Below, piece after piece: positions 1 to 8,340 of a DNA stretch of 64,000 bases (positions are counted from its first letter, which is position 1; the number at the start of each line of letters is the position of its first letter). The stretch is taken from positions 7,131 through 71,130 of the forward strand of contig DASPLX010000049.1 of assembly GCA_035627375.1 (NCBI GenBank), written 5' to 3'. A model generated the notes under the pieces. It saw only the letters and a list, made by a program, of their open reading frames with translations. It was not told the origin of the DNA and ran no database searches. This stretch comes from DASPLX01 sp035627375. Lineage in GTDB: Bacteria > Pseudomonadota > Gammaproteobacteria > Burkholderiales > Burkholderiaceae_D. The position numbers and the translations under genes were made by a program.

Positions 1-3000
1 ATAGGCGATTTCCTGCAGCGCGGAGAATCCCACCGTCGCCGAGCTGCCAGCCAGGGAATGCGCCGCATGCACCGCGTGCGTCTGCACATGGCGCTCCGGC
101 TCGTGGCGCCATTCGCCGATGTCTTGCGACAGCACGCGCACCAGTTCGTCGGTTTCCGCCAGATAGATGTTGTGCAAAGGAACGCTGATCGTGATGTTGC
201 CGATCTGCCTGACATTGTCGTCGCGTCTCGGTTCGCTCGGCGGAATGCCCGGGAAAGCGATCACCTCCGCGACCGGGGCCACCGCCGGCTCCTCGTCGTC
301 GCCGATCGAAAAGTCGAGTTCGACCGCCGGCTCGTCGTCACTGCGCGCTTCGATACCGCTCACGCTGTCGTGCAGCAAGGCGAAATCGGCGTCGGACAAG
401 CCGATCTCGGTCGCCTCGGGCAAGGCCGGCGGAATGTCGGCATCGTCGGTGGCTGGAACTTCGATCTCCAGCGAAAACCCGCCGTCGCCGCGCGAGACAT
501 CCTCGATTTGCGCGCCGGCAGGTGCCGAAGAAACGGGTACCTGCTGCGGCACAGGCGCCGGCGCGGCCGGTGCGGCGGCTGCCGCCTGCGGCTCGTCCCA
601 GGCGAAGGCGCCCCCCGTCTTCACGCGCTCCGCAGCCGCGACCAGCGCCGCCGCGCCGTGATCGGAACGGCCATGCGCCTGCAGGTCGGCGACCCAGTCG
701 GCAAGCACGTCGGCCGCCTTCTCGAGCAGCGCATAGAGTTCCGGATCGCCCGGCCGGGTTTCCGACAGACGCAGGTTCAAGACTTGTTCGACGCTCCAGG
801 CCGCCTCGCCGAAGGTCGTCAGGCCGACCATGCGGCTACTGCCCTTCAAGGTATGGAAGGAGCGGCGCAACGTCGTCAAATGATCCTGGTTATAGGGTTC
901 GGTGCGCGAATGCGGAAGCGTTTCGCGCACACAACCGAGCACTTCCTCCGCCTCGAGCAGGAAGATCTCCAGCAGCTCGGCATCGATCGCCTCGTCGGTC
1001 GCCGGCACCGAGGGCGGCGGGACTGCGGGCGCCGACTGGGGAACGTGCAAAGGCACGGTCGCCGTGATGATCTCCGCCAGCGCGTCGCGCGTATGCGCCA
1101 GATCGGCATGTGCGAGCAAATCGATCGCCGCGCGCGCACGATCGCCGGCTTCCGGATTGTCGACCAGCGTCGCTTCCAGGCGTATGTGTTCGAGCGATTC
1201 CTTGAGTTGTTCCTGCAGGACCGGGTTGTGCGGTTCGATGGAAAGCGAGACCGCCAGCTCCGCCGATTGCTGCTGATGAAAAGCGAGTTCCTCTTCCACC
1301 GTTGGCAACGCGGCCGGCGCCGGTTCTTCTCCCGCCGGCGCACCGTTGCCGGCATTCGCCTCCGGGAGCGCGCCGAGATCGAACTCGATTTCCGGCGCCG
1401 GCGCCTCAGGCTTTTTTTCGATCAGTTGCGCATGAAACACGCCCTCCTGATCGTCGAAGGAAAAGCGCTTGCGGGCGCCGTCCGGGTTGAGCTGGAGCGT
1501 CTCGATGAAGAAGCTCAGGGCGCCGACGTTGCGCGCGACATGCTGAAACGCTTCGCGGTCCGGCGTCTCCGGGTTTTCGATGAAACGCCTGACGGCCGCA
1601 TGCACATGCCGCACCGCGCGCATCGCGTCGTCCTGGTCGAGCACGGCCAACGCGCCTTCGATCTGATGCAGCACCGGGCCGATCTGATCGAGCCCGGCAC
1701 GCTGCGCCGGATCGTTGAAATATTCGTCGAGCGTCTTTTCCACCTGCCGCAGGCTCGATTGCATCTCAGAGGCCAGCACCGTCATCGTCTGGCGCTGCTG
1801 CGCCTGCTTCGACATGTCGTCGAGCCAGTCCTCGGCCGCCGCGGCGCGCGGCTTCTCGCCGGCGACGATGGCCAGGAGGCGCGCGGTCATGGCATCTGCG
1901 CGTGCCGCGAAGTCGTCCGGCAGTTGCGCGATATTGTTGAGCGCGTTCTCGACGAACAGCAGGCTGGTGGCGATCTCGAGGCCGATGGCATCGCCCGGAT
2001 TCGCGTGCGCCGCATGACGCGCGATGCCGTTCAATTCCCGCAGCAGCTTCGACAAGGCGTTCGACTTCAGGCGGACGCAAGCCTCGGCCAGGCTAGTCAT
2101 CTCCTGCTCGAAATTTTCGCCAGCGCCGGCATCGCCGCCGGCGATCCGGTTCCACGCATTCTTCGCCTGCGACAAGCGCTCCTTGGCCGCGATCAGCGCC
2201 TCGACATCGATTTGCCCGTAGCGCTTCTTTTCGTAGTCGGCCGGCACCGCGCCGCCGATCTGGTATGCGGCCTGGATCTGCCGCACGCGCGGCGGCGGAT
2301 TGTCGGCGCGCGCGATGAAGAACAGGGCGTCGCGCAACAGGCGCTCGGTGATGCTGGATGAGCCCTCCGACAAGCGCCGCAATTGCAGGTTGATGCGTGC
2401 GAACAGCTGTTTGATATAGATCTCGCCCGGTACGCTGCCGGAAGCGACCGCATCGGCGAAACCATGCATCACCCACCAGAAGCTGCGTGCCTGCGGATTG
2501 GATTGCGCCGTCTCGACTTCACCGACGATGTCGCGCATCGCCGCCGCATGCGTCGGGTCGCCGGCGCTCTTCAGGAACGGCAGCAAAGCGCGCTCGAAAC
2601 GCTTGCGGAGAGCGACGTAATCCGGCTTGCCGGCGGGAACGTGCGCCGGCGGCAGCTGCGGCCGGATCGCCAGGTTCGGAAAGAACAGGTCCGCGGGATG
2701 GATGCGTTCCGCGCCGCGCGCCTCGAGCAGTGCCCGATAGTAGGGGAACAAGCGCACCGGCTGATGTTTCGCTCCCGACAGCAGCTCTTCCAGGTATTCG
2801 AGCAGCGCCTGATACGCGTTGTCGATGGCGCCCGCGACTTGCTCGCTCAGCTCCAGCTGCTGCGCCTCCATGCGGTCGAACAGATCCTCGACCGTTTCCG
2901 TGATCATCGCGATGCCGTCGATATCGACGATCTGCAGCGCGCCGTGCGCCTGGTGCAGATAAGCCTTGGCATGGCGCAGCGACGTCGACCGCGTCTCGGC

Positions 3001-3132
3001 ATCCTGGGTCACCGCTTCGCGCAGTGAAGTCCTGGAACGATTCAGCGCTTCGCGGATTTCGCCCATCACCCAGGACAGCGGCCCGGTGTCGATCGCGTCC
3101 GCGTGCTGCGGCGATGAAGTGGAGGTGGTCAT
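1..3132 (-). CDS. pilL: PilL/ChpA-type chemotaxis hybrid histidine kinase (3' end beyond window)
   Basis: The reading frame is open from an ATG at 3132 to base 1, so at least 1044 residues are visible and the carboxyl half (kinase, CheW-like and receiver domains in this family) lies outside. Several Hpt-type modules can be read: LHQAHGALQIVDIDG near residue 63, FHTLKGSSRMVGL with the histidine at about residue 760, and HSLAGSSATVGF with the histidine at about residue 1025. Linkers rich in Ala, Pro and Glu separate them. In Pil-Chp systems this protein passes phosphate to PilG and PilH to control type IV pilus motility. It is the last visible gene of the pilGHIJ operon, about 100 bp after pilJ. 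No pilK methyltransferase gene lies between pilJ and pilL. The family assignment is strong, but the kinase core is not visible here. Confidence 0.9.
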   Translation of the reverse strand, partial: MTTSTSSPQHADAIDTGPLSWVMGEIREALNRSRTSLREAVTQDAETRSTSLRHAKAYLHQAHGALQIVDIDGIAMITETVEDLFDRMEAQQLELSEQVAGAIDNAYQALLEYLEELLSGAKHQPVRLFPYYRALLEARGAERIHPADLFFPNLAIRPQLPPAHVPAGKPDYVALRKRFERALLPFLKSAGDPTHAAAMRDIVGEVETAQSNPQARSFWWVMHGFADAVASGSVPGEIYIKQLFARINLQLRRLSEGSSSITERLLRDALFFIARADNPPPRVRQIQAAYQIGGAVPADYEKKRYGQIDVEALIAAKERLSQAKNAWNRIAGGDAGAGENFEQEMTSLAEACVRLKSNALSKLLRELNGIARHAAHANPGDAIGLEIATSLLFVENALNNIAQLPDDFAARADAMTARLLAIVAGEKPRAAAAEDWLDDMSKQAQQRQTMTVLASEMQSSLRQVEKTLDEYFNDPAQRAGLDQIGPVLHQIEGALAVLDQDDAMRAVRHVHAAVRRFIENPETPDREAFQHVARNVGALSFFIETLQLNPDGARKRFSFDDQEGVFHAQLIEKKPEAPAPEIEFDLGALPEANAGNGAPAGEEPAPAALPTVEEELAFHQQQSAELAVSLSIEPHNPVLQEQLKESLEHIRLEATLVDNPEAGDRARAAIDLLAHADLAHTRDALAEIITATVPLHVPQSAPAVPPPSVPATDEAIDAELLEIFLLEAEEVLGCVRETLPHSRTEPYNQDHLTTLRRSFHTLKGSSRMVGLTTFGEAAWSVEQVLNLRLSETRPGDPELYALLEKAADVLADWVADLQAHGRSDHGAAALVAAAERVKTGGAFAWDEPQAAAAAPAAPAPVPQQVPVSSAPAGAQIEDVSRGDGGFSLEIEVPATDDADIPPALPEATEIGLSDADFALLHDSVSGIEARSDDEPAVELDFSIGDDEEPAVAPVAEVIAFPGIPPSEPRRDDNVRQIGNITISVPLHNIYLAETDELVRVLSQDIGEWRHEPERHVQTHAVHAAHSLAGSSATVGFSALQEIAY

Positions 3133-3234
3133 GTCTGCCTCGCGGATGTCTTCTGAGGATCGCGGGTTCCTGGCGGCCGGGACTGGCCGCCATTGCGCCC
3201 GCGAAGAGGGTTGGCCGACGGTGATTGCGGGCGA

Positions 3235-5625
3235 TTATGCGACGCGGAATCGCGACACCGAGCTCTTCAGCTCTTCCGCCAGCTTCGCCAGTTCGCGAAT
3301 CGACTGCGCGGTCTGCTGGGTACCTTGCGCGGTATGCTCGGTCGCCGTCAGAATGTTTTCGATGTTCTTCGCCACGCCGTTGGCCGAAGTCGCTTGCCGC
3401 TCGGTTTCCGCGGAAATGCCTTGAATCAGTTCCGCCAACTGGTTCGACACGCGCCGGATCTCGGCCAGCGCGGCGCCGGCCGCGTCGGACAGTTTCGCGC
3501 CCTCGACCACGCCCTGCGTCGATTTTTCCATAGCCGCGACGGCGTCGTGAGTGTCGGTCTGAATGGTGCGCACCAGCGCGCCGATCTGCTTGGTCGCCTC
3601 GCCTGAACGTTCCGCCAGCCGCTGCACCTCTTCCGCAACCACGGAGAAGCCGCGCCCCGCCTCGCCGGCCGAGGCCGCCTGGATCGCGGCATTCAGCGCC
3701 AGCACGTTGGTCTGCTCGGTAATGTCGGAAATCAGTTCGGTGATCTCGCCGATCTCCTGCGAAGATTCGCCGAGACGCTTGATTCGCTTCGACGTTTCCT
3801 GGATCTGCTCGCGGATCTCGTTCATGCCCTTGATCGCGTTTTCCACCGCGCGGGCGCCTTCCTCCGCCGCCGCCACCGACTGGCGCGCAACGTCGGCCGA
3901 TTCTAGCGCGGACTTGGAGACGTCGGTAATCTGCACCGCCATCTCGAGAACCGCCTGGCCGGTTTCCTGGATTTCACGCGATTGCTTCTGCGAAGCTTCC
4001 AGCAGCTCGTCGGAAATGTTTTGCGCTTCGTTCGACGCGGAAGTCACTCGCTCGGCGGTCTGGGTGACGCGCCCGACCAGGCCGCGCAGCTCTTCCACCG
4101 TGTAGTTCACCGAGTCGGCGATCGCACCGGTGATGTCTTCCGACACCGTCGCCTGGATCGTCAAGTCGCCGTCCGCCACTTCCTGCAGTTCGTTCATCAG
4201 GCGCAGAATCGCGGCCTGGTTCTGCTCGTTCATGGCCTTCGCTTCTTCCTCCTGCTTCAAGGCCTGCTGGCGCTGCGCTTCCGCGTCCTGGCGCCGCAAT
4301 TCCGCTTCCTTCGCGCGGTTCTTGGAATCCTGCAGCAGCACCAGCGCGATGCCGGCGGAGGCGATCAGCGCCAGCAAGGCGCATCCCATCATCGCCCAGA
4401 ACGCCCACGTCAACGAGTCCTGCTCGGCGCGGTAAGTCTTTTGCAGCGTGGTGAGACGCTGCTTGAGCGCTTCGTTTTCGGTAAAGATCAGCTGCTCGGA
4501 TTGCTTCGCGGCGATGAAGTTCTGCAGATTGCCGAGAATCGACTGCACCGCGGTCTGGTATTCGGCGAACACTTTCTGCAATTCGATCAGCGCTTCGCGC
4601 GCGTCCTTGTCCTTGGTGGCCGACAGGCGCAATACCTCGCTGCCGTTCAGGAATCCCTCGGTGATGTCGCGGAAGGTGTTGGTATCCTTGCCGAGCAGGA
4701 ACGCCGTTTCCGGATTCACGCCTTCGGAAGTCAGGAATTCGTTCGCGCTGCGGCCCAGGCGCTGGGTCAGCATCACCAGTTGGCCGGCGGCGGCGATTTC
4801 GCGCGGCGAGGCGCCCCCTTGCGCTTTCAGGGTCGAAATCTGCTCGGTCAATTCGAGCAGCGTCGGCGACAGCGAATTCAGTTTCTGCAGCGTCGAACCG
4901 AAACCGGTCAGTTCCTTCTTCAGCTTCAGGATGGTATCGGCCGCTTTGTCGGAGTTGGCCCAGATCTTTTGCGCATCCTTCAGCATCGCTTCCATTTCCG
5001 CATCCGGCGGGCTGATCTCGCGTCCTTGATAGTTGCCGCCCTTGGACAGCACGGCCAGGTCGCGATTGAATTCGCGCCGGCTTTCGTCGAGCTGCTTGAA
5101 GGCCTCGAGGTTGCCCTGGATCGCGTTCGGCGCCGCCTTACCGATACGCTGCGAGTGCATCAGCGCGTCGCCGGCGATCTGGGTCTGGGTCGAGGTCAGG
5201 ATCGAGAAATTCGCATTCAGCCACACGAACAAGCCGCCCAGGACGAGCGCGCCGCCGAGCATGAACAGCAGGATGCGCACCTGCTTCTGCAGCGGATACC
5301 TGCCGATCAGCGGCAGGCGGATGTCGCCGCTCTTCTGCAGCACGTCGCCGATGACGGTCGCGTTCGGGTTGAGCGTCTGGTTCGGATTCATGCCGCCGGC
5401 GCCGGCGCGGCCTGCATGGGCTGCGTCGGGAGCGGAGACAGGCGCCGCCGGCTCGTCCTGTACCAGTACCGTGTTCGCTGCGGGATCCACGGCCTCGGCG
5501 CCGGACGTGTCCACTACGGCTCCGCCCTGGACCGCCGACAAGCTGGCCTTGCCGTGCTCGACCACGTTTTCCGCATCGACGATCGCTTCTTCGTCGCGGG
5601 AAAGAAACGGTAATTTGAACGCCAT
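3235..5625 (-). CDS. pilJ: Type IV pilus methyl-accepting chemotaxis protein PilJ
   Basis: A 796-residue inner-membrane chemoreceptor of the Pil-Chp pathway that signals to the PilI/PilL kinase complex. About 110 residues precede the first membrane segment (VRILLFMLGGALVLGG). A PilJ-type helical sensor region follows, then a second membrane segment at about 405-430 (WAFWAMMGCALLALIASA). Next come a coiled linker rich in Glu, Gln and Ala with a HAMP-like stretch, and a cytoplasmic signalling domain. The hairpin tip is ITEQTNVLALNAAIQAASAG, characteristic of methyl-accepting proteins. It lies 42 bp downstream of pilI and about 100 bp upstream of pilL, as in other Pil-Chp operons. Confidence 0.95.
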   Translation of the reverse strand: MAFKLPFLSRDEEAIVDAENVVEHGKASLSAVQGGAVVDTSGAEAVDPAANTVLVQDEPAAPVSAPDAAHAGRAGAGGMNPNQTLNPNATVIGDVLQKSGDIRLPLIGRYPLQKQVRILLFMLGGALVLGGLFVWLNANFSILTSTQTQIAGDALMHSQRIGKAAPNAIQGNLEAFKQLDESRREFNRDLAVLSKGGNYQGREISPPDAEMEAMLKDAQKIWANSDKAADTILKLKKELTGFGSTLQKLNSLSPTLLELTEQISTLKAQGGASPREIAAAGQLVMLTQRLGRSANEFLTSEGVNPETAFLLGKDTNTFRDITEGFLNGSEVLRLSATKDKDAREALIELQKVFAEYQTAVQSILGNLQNFIAAKQSEQLIFTENEALKQRLTTLQKTYRAEQDSLTWAFWAMMGCALLALIASAGIALVLLQDSKNRAKEAELRRQDAEAQRQQALKQEEEAKAMNEQNQAAILRLMNELQEVADGDLTIQATVSEDITGAIADSVNYTVEELRGLVGRVTQTAERVTSASNEAQNISDELLEASQKQSREIQETGQAVLEMAVQITDVSKSALESADVARQSVAAAEEGARAVENAIKGMNEIREQIQETSKRIKRLGESSQEIGEITELISDITEQTNVLALNAAIQAASAGEAGRGFSVVAEEVQRLAERSGEATKQIGALVRTIQTDTHDAVAAMEKSTQGVVEGAKLSDAAGAALAEIRRVSNQLAELIQGISAETERQATSANGVAKNIENILTATEHTAQGTQQTAQSIRELAKLAEELKSSVSRFRVA

Positions 5626-5667
5626 ACTGAGTCTCCTAAATTGCGGTCTGGGTGCCGTCGACGGTTC

Positions 5668-6255
5668 TTATTGTCCGACGTGCAGGAATTGCGGGTCTTG
5701 TATGATCAGGGAGAGATTGAGTTCGGACCACACATGGGAGTCGCGGTCGATGTAGGACTTGCTGGACCAGGGTTTCGAGGCCTGCCCGCCGTCGCCGTGC
5801 AATTCCATGTCGGCGATATTGCGCAATCCCATCACGCGCGATACGAGCAAGCCGCTATTGAACGAAAGCGAGGGCGCGAAGGCGACGATGCGGCTTTCCT
5901 TCTCCACCGGAGTCGGCGCCATGCCCTGAAAGCGCGCGAAGTCGACGACGCTGATCAAGTTGCCGCGGACATTCGCCAGGCCGAGAAACCAGTCCTGGGT
6001 CAGCGGCACCTTCGTGATCGCGCCGACCGAGACGATTTCACCGGCCTCATGCAGATTCAGCAGCCAGCGCGTCTGCCCGATCATGACACCGAGCTGATTG
6101 GCCTGAGCATGCGTGCCGCTGCGCGCGGCCTGCATGCGCTCGACGAGTTGCGCCTGGAATTCGCGCAGGCGCGTGCGGCGCGCCTGCGTATCCGGCTTGC
6201 CGAACGGTTCGCCGGCGGGCTTGTCGTTCGCCAGATCGGTGTTGGATTGGGTCAT
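5668..6255 (-). CDS. pilI: PilI, CheW-like adaptor of the type IV pilus chemosensory system
   Basis: This 195-residue protein carries a CheW fold from about residue 50. Stretches such as VPLTQDWFLGLANVRGNLIS and VVDFARFQG are the conserved CheW core that couples the receptor to the kinase. The first 40 residues are polar and charged and are probably a disordered lead-in. It sits 12 bp after pilH and 42 bp before pilJ in the same operon, which supports PilI over a generic CheW. Confidence 0.93.
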   Translation of the reverse strand: MTQSNTDLANDKPAGEPFGKPDTQARRTRLREFQAQLVERMQAARSGTHAQANQLGVMIGQTRWLLNLHEAGEIVSVGAITKVPLTQDWFLGLANVRGNLISVVDFARFQGMAPTPVEKESRIVAFAPSLSFNSGLLVSRVMGLRNIADMELHGDGGQASKPWSSKSYIDRDSHVWSELNLSLIIQDPQFLHVGQ

Positions 6256-6266
6256 CGCAGGATTTT

Positions 6267-6632
6267 TCAGCCGAGCGCGGCGATTTTCGCCAGCAGCTCC
6301 TGCGGATCGACCGGCTTGACGATGTAGTCCCGGGCCCCTTGACGCAATCCCCAGATGCGGTCGGTTTCCTGACCCTTGCTGGTGCAGATGATGATCGGCA
6401 CATCCTGCGTATCGGGATCGCGGCTGATGGCGCGCGTGATCTGGAAGCCGTTCTGCCCCGGCATCACTACATCCATCAGTATCAGCTGCGGCTTGTCGGC
6501 CTTGATCTTCGACAGCGCTTCCTCGCCGTTCTCGGCGGTCGATACCGAGTAACCGTTCTTGATCAGGATGTCGCTGAGGAAGTAACGTTCGGTGGGAGAA
6601 TCGTCAACGATGAGGACTTTTTGAATAGGCAT
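6267..6632 (-). CDS. pilH: PilH, single-domain response regulator
   Basis: A 121-residue CheY-like receiver with no output domain. Asp13-Asp14 (numbered from an upstream TTG three codons earlier) form the acidic pocket, the phosphoacceptor is the Asp of LILMDVVMPG, and the conserved Lys is in YIVKPVD. I start at the ATG of MPIQKVLIVDD at 6632. An AAAAGG-like ribosome site lies 9-10 bases upstream, and the upstream TTG would only add three residues. In Pil-Chp systems PilH counteracts PilG and promotes pilus retraction control. It lies between pilG and pilI. Confidence 0.93.
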   Translation of the reverse strand: MPIQKVLIVDDSPTERYFLSDILIKNGYSVSTAENGEEALSKIKADKPQLILMDVVMPGQNGFQITRAISRDPDTQDVPIIICTSKGQETDRIWGLRQGARDYIVKPVDPQELLAKIAALG

Positions 6633-6658
6633 CTTCAACAACCTTTTTTGCAGTGTGA

Positions 6659-7060
6659 TTATTTTCCGTCCGTCTTGGCGGCGTATTCGCGCACGGTCTT
6701 GAGCAGGCTGTCCTTGGTGAAGGGCTTGGTCAGATAGGCGTCGGACCCGACCATGGCGCCGCGCGCACGATCGAACAAGCCATCCTTGGACGAGAGCATG
6801 ATGACAGGCGTCGCATGGAACTTCGCGCTCTTCTTGATCAGTGCGCAGGTCTGATAGCCGTCGAGGCGCGGCATCAGGATGTCGCAGAAAATCAGCGCCG
6901 GCTTGTGGTCGTTCATTTTCGCGAGCGCATCGAAACCGTCGTCGGCAAGGACCACCTGGTATCCCGCCTGCCCCAGAAAAATTTCTGCCGATCGTCGAAT
7001 CGTGCTGCTGTCGTCGATCACCATGATTTTCAAACCTGCGCTATCCGGTGATGTTGTCAT
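6659..7060 (-). CDS. pilG: PilG, single-domain response regulator
   Basis: A 133-residue CheY-like receiver. The acidic pair is Asp16-Asp17, the phosphoacceptor Asp60 is in ALIFCDILMPRLDG, and the conserved Lys is in AYLTKPFTKD. The GTDXXMV-like landmarks LSSKDGLFDRARG and VGSDAYLTK match PilG more closely than PilH. It is the first pil gene of the operon and is followed within 27 bp by pilH. A candidate sigma-70 promoter lies 25-55 bp upstream of the ATG. PilG is expected to stimulate pilus extension through the PilB side of the machine. Confidence 0.94.
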   Translation of the reverse strand: MTTSPDSAGLKIMVIDDSSTIRRSAEIFLGQAGYQVVLADDGFDALAKMNDHKPALIFCDILMPRLDGYQTCALIKKSAKFHATPVIMLSSKDGLFDRARGAMVGSDAYLTKPFTKDSLLKTVREYAAKTDGK

Positions 7061-7085
7061 GGCGTCATCTCTCTAAACTTCGACC

Positions 7086-7115
7086 AATATACGGCGCAAC
7101 TGTAACAAAAAGCAA
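7086..7115 (-). promoter_or_regulatory. Candidate sigma-70 promoter for the pilGHIJL operon
   Basis: Read on the minus strand, TTGCTT (7115-7110) is followed by an 18-bp spacer and TATATT (7091-7086). The -10 matches the consensus at five of six bases and the -35 at four. The expected start would give a short leader of about 20 nt before the pilG ATG at 7060. This is by eye only. Read-through from the rubredoxin gene upstream is also possible. Confidence 0.4.
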
Positions 7116-7218
7116 GATGCTTTAGAACAACTTCTCCAAACGGAATTCCCTTTCGCCGCCTGCTTTCCAAGGAAAGTTTGCGGAATCACAAGAAGGGAAG
7201 CTGCCCTTTCGGAATTTG

Positions 7219-7413
7219 TCAGATGGCGACCATCTCGAAGTCTTCCTTGCGGGCACCGCATTCCGGACAGGTCCAGTTCATCGGCACGTCCTCCCAACGC
7301 GTTCCCGGTGCGATGCCTTCGTCCGGCAAACCCGCGGCTTCGTCGTAAACCCAGCCGCAGATCAGGCACATCCAAGTCTTGAATTCTTCTTTCGCTGTTT
7401 CGTTAATGCTCAC
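7219..7413 (-). CDS. Rubredoxin
   Basis: A 64-residue electron carrier with the two rubredoxin knuckles: C16-L-I-C19-G and C49-P-E-C52-G, which bind one iron. The core WVYDEAAGLPDEGIAPGTRW between them is typical of the family. It is slightly longer than the minimal 52-54 residue rubredoxin because of a polar ten-residue lead. It lies upstream of pilG on the same strand (158 bp gap) and divergent from the ThiD-like gene. Rubredoxin beside the pil chemosensory operon is, from memory, a recurrent arrangement in proteobacteria, but the functional link is unclear. Confidence 0.95.
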   Translation of the reverse strand: MSINETAKEEFKTWMCLICGWVYDEAAGLPDEGIAPGTRWEDVPMNWTCPECGARKEDFEMVAI

Positions 7414-7493
7414 GGCCGACTGCCCTTCAAGTAAAATGCAAAGTCGGATATCTTAACCCAAAGCAGTACCAAATCACGCTCGATCCGTCTCCC

Positions 7494-8321
7494 GTGCAAA
7501 ACCAAACCTCCCCGCTCGTACTGACCTTCGGCGCCTCCGACCCGGTCGGCGCCATCGGCATCCAGGCCGATCTCGCCGCCTTCGCCGCGATGGGCTGCCA
7601 CGGCCTGTCGGTCGTCACTTCCATCCTGATCGGCGACACGACCCAGGTCGAGGATGCCCAGGCAGTCGACGCCGATTGGGTGGCCGACCAGGCGCGCGTC
7701 ATCCTGGAAGACATGACCATCGGCGCCTTCAAGGTCGGCACCATCGGCAGCATCGAGAACGTGTCGGTGATCGCAGAGATCGTGTCCGACTATCCCGATG
7801 TGCCGTTGATACTCGATCCCTTCGTCACGGCGCTGCCGGACAACGGTCCGGAAGGCGAGGATCTGCTGGTTGCCGTCCGCGAGCTGCTGATTCCGCAAAC
7901 GACGCTGCTGCTCGTTTCCACGGTCGAGCTGGCGCGGCTGGCGGAGACCTGGCGCGAGCCGATGACGGAGGACATGCTGACCGCGGACGCGATGCGCATC
8001 ATCGAGATGGGCTGCGAATTCCTGTTCGTGACCGGCACGCCGACCGACGTGCACGATGTCGCCAACACCTTGTTCGACGAAACGGGCGTCGTGCGCGCGG
8101 ACAACTGGCAGCGCGTCGCCGGCTCGTTCTCGGGCGCCGGCACGACATTGTCGGCGACCATGGCGGCGCTGCTTGCCAACGGCCTTGACGTGCCGGAAGC
8201 GGTGGTCGAGGCCCAGGAATTCACGATCGCTGCGCTCGCCAACGCACAACGGCTCGGCATGGGCAAGCTCGTTCCGGACCGTTATTTCTGGGCGCGAGAA
8301 GCCGACGCCAACCAACAATAA
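7494..8321 (+). CDS. ThiD-like ribokinase-fold protein (diverged phosphomethylpyrimidine kinase homologue)
   Basis: This 275-residue protein clearly has the ThiD fold: an opening LTFGASDPVGAIGIQADLAA and GCHGLSVVTSILIGDTTQVE, then a C-terminal GAGTTLSATMAALLANG. The key motifs differ from canonical ThiD. The usual SDPSGGAGIQADL is altered, the TPN-type stretch before the NxPE motif reads LLVSTVELARL, and GTGCTLSAAI has become GAGTTLSATM, losing the conserved cysteine. HMP or HMP-P kinase activity is therefore uncertain. It starts at GTG 7494 with no clear ribosome site. hemL follows 19 bp later, so the two are probably co-transcribed. No other thiamine genes or TPP riboswitch are present. Confidence 0.75.
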   Translation: MQNQTSPLVLTFGASDPVGAIGIQADLAAFAAMGCHGLSVVTSILIGDTTQVEDAQAVDADWVADQARVILEDMTIGAFKVGTIGSIENVSVIAEIVSDYPDVPLILDPFVTALPDNGPEGEDLLVAVRELLIPQTTLLLVSTVELARLAETWREPMTEDMLTADAMRIIEMGCEFLFVTGTPTDVHDVANTLFDETGVVRADNWQRVAGSFSGAGTTLSATMAALLANGLDVPEAVVEAQEFTIAALANAQRLGMGKLVPDRYFWAREADANQQ

Positions 8322-8340
8322 TTTTCTTTTTCTACCGTAT

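Noticed and set aside
58..2361. Long plus-strand open frame (767 codons) opposite pilL
   Set aside because: It is in the mirrored codon register of pilL, has Arg/His-rich composition without domains, and pilL shows clear Hpt motifs on the other strand. It is a GC-driven antisense shadow.
7414..7493. TPP riboswitch before the ThiD-like gene
   Set aside because: The 80-bp divergent gap is too short and has no thi-box.
8056..8340. Extended N-terminus for hemL
   Set aside because: The extension overlaps the ThiD-like gene in another frame; the family start is at 8341.
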